This document shows positions 1 to 8,419 of a stretch of DNA of 43,594 nt, in pieces. Position 1 is the first letter of the stretch; each line of letters begins with the position of its first letter. Location: NCBI GenBank assembly GCA_016934055.1, contig JAFGTR010000075.1:1-43594 (forward strand), given 5' to 3'. The translations under genes and the position numbers were made by a program. The DNA comes from Bacteroidales bacterium. Lineage in GTDB: Bacteria; Bacteroidota; Bacteroidia; Bacteroidales; UBA10428. The notes under the pieces are model-generated. The model was not told the DNA's origin, made no database searches, and was given only the letters and a program-made list of their open reading frames with translations.

Positions 1-467
1 CGGGTATCGAGCCCATCGGTATAGCACCAGTCGACTTTTATGAAATCCACTCCCCAATCGGCATACGTCCGGGCGTCAATTGCTTCGTAACCATAACTGC
101 CCGGGCGTCCTCCGCATGTTTTCGTCCCGCTGCATGTATAAATACCAAATTTTAATCCCCTGGCATGCACATAGTCTGCAAGAAACTTAATCCCCTCGGG
201 GAAACGGGTTGAATCGACTATGATTTTCCCATTCTTGTCGCGGTCAATTTGCCAGCCATCATCAATAACAATGTATTCGAAACCGGCATCTTTGAGTCCT
301 TTTGCCACCATGGCATCAGCCACCGACATCACGATCTTTGAGTTGATGTTCAATCCAAAGGCATTCCATGAGTTCCAGCCCATAGGCGGGGTTTGGGCCA
401 AATCGGGAAACTGGCCGAAAGCAGATATTTGAACTGCAGCAATTAATACAATCAGTACTTTTTTCAT
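1..467 (-). CDS. GH27 glycosidase (alpha-galactosidase or beta-L-arabinopyranosidase), 3' end outside window
   Basis: The frame opens with ATG at 467 and runs off the left edge without a stop, giving 155 visible residues. It starts with a signal peptide (MKKVLIVLIAAVQISAFGQ). The GH27 signature PPMGWNSWNAFG follows, then DDGW near residue 70, a Cys pair in TCSGTKTCGG, and KVDWC with Asp146 as the expected catalytic nucleophile. Family members are retaining enzymes that remove terminal alpha-galactose or, in some cases, beta-L-arabinopyranose. The acid/base residue and the C-terminal beta-sandwich lie outside the window. It is the last visible gene of the xylan operon, 93 bases after the carboxylesterase. 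In this setting it probably trims galactosyl or arabinopyranosyl caps from xylan side chains. Family assignment is firm; substrate is inferred. Confidence 0.9.
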   Translation of the reverse strand, partial: MKKVLIVLIAAVQISAFGQFPDLAQTPPMGWNSWNAFGLNINSKIVMSVADAMVAKGLKDAGFEYIVIDDGWQIDRDKNGKIIVDSTRFPEGIKFLADYVHARGLKFGIYTCSGTKTCGGRPGSYGYEAIDARTYADWGVDFIKVDWCYTDGLDT

Positions 468-512
468 TTGATTCAATTAAAAGCGGATATGATCATAATC
501 CTATAAAGATAC

Positions 513-531
513 CCCGTCTGCTTGCGACGGG
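513..531. other. Small GC-rich hairpin between esterase and GH27 genes
   Basis: Six-base inverted arms CCCGTC/GACGGG enclose a 7-base loop. On the minus strand the stem is followed by GTATCTTTATAGG, which is only weakly U-rich. It could partly terminate or process the message between the two genes, or be a dispersed intergenic palindrome. Confidence 0.35.
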
Positions 532-560
532 AAGTTTCATTGATTTCAGTCTGTGCAAAT

Positions 561-2123
561 CTATTGAGCCCATTCCCGGCCCTCAGGACTGCGCCGCCAT
601 TCAAAATAGGCATCCAGTACTTTCAGCGAGGATTCATCCGGCACAGGACCCGTATGCGGTGTCGGGCCAAGAACCATCACAACAGGATTTTCGTTGGTGA
701 AGGCAGGCCATTCGGGAACGCCCTCACCGTTGGGATGCCCATATTTCGCGAAGTTGGTCCAGTAGGTTCCCATGGCCTCCGAGATTTCAAGATCGGATTT
801 GGAGGTCCGGGGATTTGAAGGATCGAGGTGCATAAACACGTAAGCCACATCCTGGCCATGCGGAGAGCCATAGCTGTATCGGGGTGAATCTTCGGGATAT
901 TCGGGATGCTGGTCGAAATAATAATAATAGACTTTCGATTTTCCTGTTTTCGATTGCAGACGCGCCCAGCTCCAGGTATGCCAGCCAAATGCAGCGTCAC
1001 GGGCAAGGTCTCGTGCCGTTTTCGGAACGGAGTTTTCTCCGGGAGGATAGGCTTTAACAAGGTCATCGGCAAATTTCCCGTACCGTGCTTTAACTCCGGC
1101 AATGTATTCTTCGGACGTTTTTTCCCTTGAGAAACTGGCCCCTTCGTCAGAGTTATAACCAATAAGCACCGGAACGTCGTTGTATTTTCCGGCTGTATAT
1201 AGTTTATGCTGATCGTCAGGTATTACGTACCCGTCAACAATGGGCCAGGCACTGCCCATACCCCAGCCCGAAGGCAGGTTGCCGGCCTCCATTTTTCGCA
1301 AAGCGTCAATTGATTCTGCCCCTGCCATTTGCATAAAGGCAAAACCGGCTTCTTCGGCTTGTTTAAGGGTTTTCATGTTTTCGCCGGGAAAAGTGGTGGG
1401 TCGGGTGGGTCCGAACGAACCACCGCTTTGTGATATGGCACCGTGAAACAAGCCTTTGGCCAAAGGCGAGGCACATAACATGCTAACGGCTATGCCTCCA
1501 GCCGATTCGCCAAAAATGGTCACTTTGCCGGGATTCCCGCCAAAAGCCGCAATATTTTCTTTTATCCATTCGAGGCCGGCCATCATATCGAGTAATCCAT
1601 AGTTTCCGGAAACACCGTTTGGATTTTCAGCGCTCAGCTCGGGATGGGCCATGAACCCGAGTTGCCCGACACGATAGGCAAGGCTTACCAGAACAACTCC
1701 TTTTCGGGCAAGATGTTCGCCATTGTGCACGGGGTCAGATGTTGACCCGAAACTAAAACCGCCGCCGTAGATCCACACTAACACAGGGATTTTATCTTTT
1801 GCCGTTTTTGCAGGGGTCCAGATATTCAGGTACAGGCAATCTTCGCTTTTGCCCGAAGGAGGTTCTCCTCCCTGGAAGGCTGCCGGGGCAAATTCAGTGG
1901 CTGGCCTTACGCCCTTCCATTTTTTTGCATCCTGCGGTGCTTTCCAGCGCAATTCGCCTACCGGAGGCGCGGCAAAAGGTATCCCTTTAAAGATCCTGAG
2001 GCCTTCTTCCACCGTTCCCTGAACAATTCCCTGCTTGACTTTTACCTGTTCCGGAGGAAGTGCAGAACAGGCGCTCATGATCAACGGGCATACTATGGCT
2101 AATGAATACAATATTATCTTCAT
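561..2123 (-). CDS. Type-B carboxylesterase lipoprotein
   Basis: This 520-residue protein is a full-length alpha/beta-hydrolase of the type-B carboxylesterase (PnbA/COesterase) family. The N terminus is a lipoprotein signal with Cys19 in LIMSAC. Family marks are SEDCLYLNIW near residues 93-102, the oxyanion region YGGGF near 119-123, the nucleophile elbow GESAGG with Ser207, the acidic residue in NSDEG, and the catalytic His in PHGQDVAYVF. Such enzymes hydrolyse carboxylic esters. In this locus it would plausibly remove acetyl or aromatic acyl groups from xylan fragments, but type-B enzymes are catalytically broad, so the substrate is inferred from neighbours only. It starts 9 bases after the upstream CE1 gene, so the two are almost certainly co-transcribed. 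Confidence 0.88.
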   Translation of the reverse strand: MKIILYSLAIVCPLIMSACSALPPEQVKVKQGIVQGTVEEGLRIFKGIPFAAPPVGELRWKAPQDAKKWKGVRPATEFAPAAFQGGEPPSGKSEDCLYLNIWTPAKTAKDKIPVLVWIYGGGFSFGSTSDPVHNGEHLARKGVVLVSLAYRVGQLGFMAHPELSAENPNGVSGNYGLLDMMAGLEWIKENIAAFGGNPGKVTIFGESAGGIAVSMLCASPLAKGLFHGAISQSGGSFGPTRPTTFPGENMKTLKQAEEAGFAFMQMAGAESIDALRKMEAGNLPSGWGMGSAWPIVDGYVIPDDQHKLYTAGKYNDVPVLIGYNSDEGASFSREKTSEEYIAGVKARYGKFADDLVKAYPPGENSVPKTARDLARDAAFGWHTWSWARLQSKTGKSKVYYYYFDQHPEYPEDSPRYSYGSPHGQDVAYVFMHLDPSNPRTSKSDLEISEAMGTYWTNFAKYGHPNGEGVPEWPAFTNENPVVMVLGPTPHTGPVPDESSLKVLDAYFEWRRSPEGREWAQ

Positions 2124-2132
2124 GTTTCCGGG

Positions 2133-3329
2133 TTATTGGTTTTTCCATAAGTTGGGCAAAAAGCGATGAACCAGCAGGTGACGCCAGGTTGCCCAGTCGT
2201 GGCCTCCATGTCCGCCCACATAGTATTCGTGTTTTATGTTATGCTTTTCAAGTGCTTCATGCAAAACCTTACACCGCTGTCCCATAAAACCCTTTGCCTC
2301 TTCGGTTCCCTGCCCCAAAAACAAATAATCCACTTTTTCATTCACGCCGGGATCGTTTAAAAAATGGGTCAGTGATGTTTCCGCATTTACATCACCGGCA
2401 CTGAGAATGCCAAAATTTGCAAACAGGTCGAGCGAACGGAAACCGACAACCATGCTGTGGCGTCCGCCCATCGACAAACCAGATATGGCACGCCCTTTGG
2501 GTGACTGAATTGTGCTATAGGCTTTGTCAACCAATGGAATTACATGGGATCTCAACTCCTTTTCCAATATATCGAAGGTCAGTTCGGTGTGACGGGGATG
2601 GTTTCTGTGAATCACCTGGTTGTTGGGGATGGCGATGATCATGGGTACGGCTTTCCCCTCAGCCAGCAGGTTGTCCATGATAAAATTCACCCTGCCGTCG
2701 TATACCCAGTTTGATGGGAGCTCGCCGCTTCCACCCAGCAAATACATAACCGGGTATTGCTTCTTAGGGTCATAACCGGGAGGAGTGTAAACATAAAGTT
2801 CCCGCTCACCTCCGGTAACTTCCGAATGATAAACATGCCGGGTTACATTTCCGTGCGGTACTTTTCGTGCATCGTAGTAGGCCGGCCCGTCGCCATGCAC
2901 AATCAACTGACTGTAGGGTGGCATGGCCGTAAAAGCTGCACAGGTATTGGCCGGATCGGTTATCTGAACACCATCGACATTGAAGTGATAGGCATACATA
3001 TCAGGTTCAAGCGGACCAACCGTCAATGTCCAGATGCCGTCTTCGCCTTTAGAAAACGACACCTGCTCCCTTGCATTTCCAAGTGCAGTAAGGATAGCCA
3101 CCCCCGCCAGTTTTACTTCCTGGGCTTTCGGAGCTTTCAGGCGAAAAGTAACAGTATGGTCATCGTGTACCTCCGGCGAGTTCAGAGGGGCACTGAAGGG
3201 GATCAGTCCTTCCGTGTTTTTTTGCGGATTATAATCAAGATTGACATTAGCTTGCTGCCCGCACACAAATGCCGGCAGCATCATGGGCAACATGATCAGA
3301 CATCGGAATAATTTCATACCTGTATTCAT
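2133..3329 (-). CDS. CE1-family esterase with N-terminal E-set/CBM48-like domain
   Basis: The 398-residue protein has a signal peptide (about 1-24), an immunoglobulin-like E-set/CBM48-type domain (about 45-135, with TVTFRLKAPKAQEVKL), and an esterase-D-like alpha/beta-hydrolase of family CE1. The nucleophile elbow GLSMGG places Ser286, and the catalytic His is in GGHDWATWR. Family members are feruloyl or acetyl-xylan esterases of xylan loci. The usual oxyanion sequence [15 protein letters not shown] seen in its three sister domains here reads LLGGSGELPSNW, so the usual His is lost. It sits 17 bases after one CE1 gene and 9 before a type-B esterase. The sequence supports two starts, Met1 or Met5. 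Class is firm; preferred acyl group is unknown. Confidence 0.87.
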   Translation of the reverse strand: MNTGMKLFRCLIMLPMMLPAFVCGQQANVNLDYNPQKNTEGLIPFSAPLNSPEVHDDHTVTFRLKAPKAQEVKLAGVAILTALGNAREQVSFSKGEDGIWTLTVGPLEPDMYAYHFNVDGVQITDPANTCAAFTAMPPYSQLIVHGDGPAYYDARKVPHGNVTRHVYHSEVTGGERELYVYTPPGYDPKKQYPVMYLLGGSGELPSNWVYDGRVNFIMDNLLAEGKAVPMIIAIPNNQVIHRNHPRHTELTFDILEKELRSHVIPLVDKAYSTIQSPKGRAISGLSMGGRHSMVVGFRSLDLFANFGILSAGDVNAETSLTHFLNDPGVNEKVDYLFLGQGTEEAKGFMGQRCKVLHEALEKHNIKHEYYVGGHGGHDWATWRHLLVHRFLPNLWKNQ

Positions 3330-3346
3330 TGTAATTCTTTCAATGG

Positions 3347-4531
<1,185 letters not shown>

Positions 4532-4544
4532 TTAGTTATGGTAA

Positions 4545-7500
4545 TTACTTTAATCCGTTATTCACGATGCGGAAATAATCAAACGATACATCAAAGGGGG
4601 TATCGGGCTTCGTGGTATCTGAATTGAACCAGAAAGTGCTTTTCATGTACTGGGTTATTGTACCATCGCAAGTCATCAACCCGGCCCTGATATTCTTTAA
4701 CATGATATCGGCAGTCCCAAGGGTTTCGTACTTTTTCCCATCCAGGGAATAGAAGGCCGTGTATAAGCTGCCTTTTTTCTCCAGTTTGAGGATTAAATGG
4801 TTGTCGCCGGTGATTTCTTCTTTTAAATTGAAGGAGCCCATTGATTTTGCCAGTTCATTTTCTTCCATGATCAGATCAATGGTTCCGGGTTGCACCTGGG
4901 AAACAGATGCTCCGCCTCTGCGGGTTTTGATCACTGCCCTGAACATCAGTTTTACAAAATTACCATCATCCTGGTAAACCAGTATCCCTGCATTTTCAGG
5001 TTGAGACGGACTTCTTGAGCCTGCCAGTTTTGTTTCAATGGTCCAGTCGTTGTTTGCACTTTGCAGCAACATGTTCCTGGCATTGTTTGTTTTCTCCGAT
5101 ACGTCACCCGGCTCGCTGGTAATGGTTAATGAACCTGACTTCTTTGAAAGACCGAAGGTGGAGGGATTCATTCTGATCCATTCCCATTGATTGCCAATGG
5201 TGGCTTCATTGAATTCATCACTCACGGAAGGAACATCAAAATTCAAATAATAGGTATTGTTTTCCAGCGTGATATTGTCAATAAATTTAACTACAGCGGT
5301 TCCGGGTATACCTTTGGCCTGCTCAATCTCAACAGCAATTTCATCATGCAGGGCAGAAGCTTTAACCACCGGAATGTTCGATTTATTCTTCAACAGGTAG
5401 CTGTATGCTTTTACCTCCTTATTAAAACCGTTGATGTTTTTCCCGTTCACGGTAATGGATGCAGGTGAGAGATCGGGCATTACTTTGAGCGGAAAGCTGT
5501 TGGAAAGCGTTGTGCCTTCAACAGTGACATAAGCGAACACCGATGCGACACCCACCCCGGTAGCCGTCACCTGACCATATTCATCAACCTTTACAACCGA
5601 TGGGTCATTGCTTTTATAGGTGACTTTTGCCTGTTTGATATCATAAAAGCGATCGTCGGACATGCAGGCAGTTACATGAGCCTGGAGGGTATTGCCCGGT
5701 CTCAATACCACCTGATCGCCTTCGGCAACGACGGTGGTCAATACAGGGTTGTAATCGCCGCTCATGATGGCTTCAACCTTTCCCCTGATATCCCGTGATG
5801 ACGAACCGATTTCGAAGACATACCTGCCCGGGTCGAATGTTGTTTTATTTTTTTCGGCATCCCAGAACCAGAGGTCTTCACAATCAATATCAATGGATAC
5901 GGTTTTTATTTGTCCTTTCGGAATGGGCACTCTTTTGAAACCTTTTAACCGTTTTATGGGTCTTTCGAGAGTGGCCCGACTGTCAGGGGTTCTCACATAA
6001 ACCTGCACCACTTCGTCACCATCAGCCTCCCCGGTGTTCTTAACATCAACACTTACGGTGATTTTATCGGCAGGGGTAATGCTGTTTTTGCTGATGCTGA
6101 AATTACTGTATTCAAACGTGGTATACGATAAGCCATAACCGAATTCATAGGAAACATCCTTGTCGTAATACCAATAAGTCCTGCCGTTGGTGCCATCGCC
6201 CCTCAGGTTATAATCGTTGAAATCAGGCAGGTCATTAACCGATTTATGCCAGGTAACATTCAGTTTCCCTCCCGGGTTACCATCGCCAAATAGTATTTTT
6301 GCCATGGCAGTGCCTTGTGCCTGGCCATTGTAGCCGGTCCAGATAATCGCCGGGATAATCGGATCGTTTTTGAATGGCTCCACTTCAACCATACCCATGG
6401 TTTGCATTACCACGATGGTATTTTGATTAACAGCCGCTACGGCCCTGATCAATTCATTCTGGTTGCCCGGCAGCGTCAAAGAAAACCTGTCGGATTCCTC
6501 CCTGCCTGTACTTTGATCGGTACCGACAAATACCAGTGCAACATCAGCTGAAGCTGCCATGTCAATAGTTTCTTTATCGGTGGCTGGTGTTTCCGGCTCA
6601 TGATAGACAAAAACCAGGGTTTGCGGCCCGGTAATGCCCAGCGTTTTAATTTTTACCGGCACGGTCCGGGGCCTGCCAAAACCCGCAAATCCGCCACTTT
6701 GCTGACTCCCTGCAATTTTTTCTGAGGCAAGGATATTTCCTGTTGCAGTTCCAATCCTTACTTCAAGGATTCCGCCATTGCCGGATACCGTCATGTTGAA
6801 CCTGATGGAATCGAGGTTGGTGATATCAATATGATGGTACGATGTCCAGTCGCCGTCTTTGATTCCCCTTACTGAAGCTTGTCCGAACCGGGCCGAGGTT
6901 ATTAAACCTTTTGCTGAAGCATCGTATTTCGTGGCATCATAATGCTGTATTTTGCCATCCGTGGTAATTGTCGAAAAACCAATCATCGTAAAGAAATCTG
7001 TTTTTTTCAGGGTATTTCCGCCCGACCATGAAACGACTTCTGTATTTAAGTTTTTCTCTTTTAGATAATTTTGAATTCCCTGCAGGGGGCTTATGCTCAG
7101 ATGGGGTTCAACGGGGCCGGAATAGTCTCCCAGTTCGACTCTGTCGGCCTGGGGTCCCAACACCGCAATTTTCTTTATTTTTTTCAGGTTGACGGGCAGG
7201 GCTTTTTCACCTGTTTGTGCCACAACATTGTTTTTTAACAGAACCGGGGTTTTGGTGGCAACTTCAATGGCAAGATCGTTATGCGAGGGATCGTTGATAA
7301 CGCCAGGTTTGATACCGGCAAAAGGAACCATGCGGGGCGGATCAAACTCGCCTAATCGCATTCTTATGGTAAAAATATGGATAAGTGCTTTATCGATTTC
7401 ACCCTGGGTAAGCAATCCTTGTTCCAGTGCCTTAAGGATATGATGCTGGTAGACTCCCCCGCAATCGTTGTCAACACCGGCGATAATTCCCTTTGCTGCT

Positions 7501-8390
7501 GCTTCTTCATTGGTTTTGACGTAATTGTGCCCCCTTACCATGTCATCGATTGCGCCGCAATCACCGGTGACATAACCGTCTAAACCATAAGTTTTTCTGA
7601 CCAGGGTATCAACCAGAAATTTGCTTGCCGATACGGGAACACCGTTAACGGCATTATAGGCTGACATGATTGACGGCAGGTTATATTCCCTGATCAGTTT
7701 TCTGTAGGGTGCAAGATAAAATTCCCTCATATCCCTTGCATCCATATTTGAACTGCCGGAGTGCCGGTTAAACTCGGTATTGTTGGCCAGATAGTGTTTG
7801 CCGCAAGGTACGGTTTTAAGATACACAGGATCGTCTCCCATCATACCCTGGATAAAGCCTTTCGCGATTTCAGAAACCAGAAAGGGATCCTCTCCAAATG
7901 TTTCCGCAGTTCTTCCCCAGCGCGGGTCGCGGGCCGGCTCAACGACCGGCGACCAGTAGGTAAGCGTGAAAATCAAGTCGTGGTTAAAACCCCTGGCTTC
8001 ATCTGAAACAACCGATGTTTCACGTTTTATCAGTTCGGGATCCCACGTTGATCCGACAGCCACGCTGTTAGGGAACGAAGTGGCTGTCATACCGCTGTTG
8101 TTATTTCTGCCCATTACACCGTGCAGCGCTTCACCCCATACATTGTAACTGCCAACTCCCAAACGGGGTATTGGCAGCATGGTATTTCCCAACTGGCTTT
8201 GTTTTTCTTCTGGGGTCATTCTTGAAACAAGGTCGGCAGCCCGCTCTTTAAAGGAATAAGCCGTGTTAAGGTATATCGGGACTTTAGCAACACGCGCATT
8301 GGATTCACCATCATTATAAGCCGAGATAAGGATCAAGGATATAATTACTCCCCATACCGGCAGTTTAATATTTAAGGTATTTTTTTTCAT
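4545..8390 (-). CDS. Large GH3 beta-xylosidase/beta-glucosidase with CBM6 insert and C-terminal Ig-like and lectin-like modules
   Basis: The 1281-residue enzyme begins with a hydrophobic export signal. The GH3 N-terminal barrel spans about 40-350 and includes EPARDPRWGR, CGKHY and the nucleophile motif VTGDCGAID with Asp277. The GH3 C-domain starts near 385 and is interrupted at about 465-600 by a CBM6-like beta-sandwich (GDWTSYHHIDITNLDSI, then an IGTATG turn). It resumes at ADVALVFVGTDQS, with the acid/base candidate at Glu631/632 in REESDRFSLTLPGNQ. An FN3-like domain (about 780-890), a BIG2-like Ig domain (about 905-985), a further beta domain (to about 1070) and a concanavalin-like module (about 1075-1281, starting DEFNEATIGNQWEW) follow. 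Most GH3 enzymes are 700-900 residues, so the tail is an expansion. Release of xylose from xylo-oligosaccharides is the most likely activity. Confidence 0.9.
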   Translation of the reverse strand: MKKNTLNIKLPVWGVIISLILISAYNDGESNARVAKVPIYLNTAYSFKERAADLVSRMTPEEKQSQLGNTMLPIPRLGVGSYNVWGEALHGVMGRNNNSGMTATSFPNSVAVGSTWDPELIKRETSVVSDEARGFNHDLIFTLTYWSPVVEPARDPRWGRTAETFGEDPFLVSEIAKGFIQGMMGDDPVYLKTVPCGKHYLANNTEFNRHSGSSNMDARDMREFYLAPYRKLIREYNLPSIMSAYNAVNGVPVSASKFLVDTLVRKTYGLDGYVTGDCGAIDDMVRGHNYVKTNEEAAAKGIIAGVDNDCGGVYQHHILKALEQGLLTQGEIDKALIHIFTIRMRLGEFDPPRMVPFAGIKPGVINDPSHNDLAIEVATKTPVLLKNNVVAQTGEKALPVNLKKIKKIAVLGPQADRVELGDYSGPVEPHLSISPLQGIQNYLKEKNLNTEVVSWSGGNTLKKTDFFTMIGFSTITTDGKIQHYDATKYDASAKGLITSARFGQASVRGIKDGDWTSYHHIDITNLDSIRFNMTVSGNGGILEVRIGTATGNILASEKIAGSQQSGGFAGFGRPRTVPVKIKTLGITGPQTLVFVYHEPETPATDKETIDMAASADVALVFVGTDQSTGREESDRFSLTLPGNQNELIRAVAAVNQNTIVVMQTMGMVEVEPFKNDPIIPAIIWTGYNGQAQGTAMAKILFGDGNPGGKLNVTWHKSVNDLPDFNDYNLRGDGTNGRTYWYYDKDVSYEFGYGLSYTTFEYSNFSISKNSITPADKITVSVDVKNTGEADGDEVVQVYVRTPDSRATLERPIKRLKGFKRVPIPKGQIKTVSIDIDCEDLWFWDAEKNKTTFDPGRYVFEIGSSSRDIRGKVEAIMSGDYNPVLTTVVAEGDQVVLRPGNTLQAHVTACMSDDRFYDIKQAKVTYKSNDPSVVKVDEYGQVTATGVGVASVFAYVTVEGTTLSNSFPLKVMPDLSPASITVNGKNINGFNKEVKAYSYLLKNKSNIPVVKASALHDEIAVEIEQAKGIPGTAVVKFIDNITLENNTYYLNFDVPSVSDEFNEATIGNQWEWIRMNPSTFGLSKKSGSLTITSEPGDVSEKTNNARNMLLQSANNDWTIETKLAGSRSPSQPENAGILVYQDDGNFVKLMFRAVIKTRRGGASVSQVQPGTIDLIMEENELAKSMGSFNLKEEITGDNHLILKLEKKGSLYTAFYSLDGKKYETLGTADIMLKNIRAGLMTCDGTITQYMKSTFWFNSDTTKPDTPFDVSFDYFRIVNNGLK

Positions 8391-8419
8391 CAGGGTATAT
8401 AAAATGATGTCCGTTAAGT

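Noticed and set aside
677..1162. 161-codon open frame on the minus strand
   Set aside because: It lies wholly within the type-B carboxylesterase gene in another frame and its translation shows no family features.
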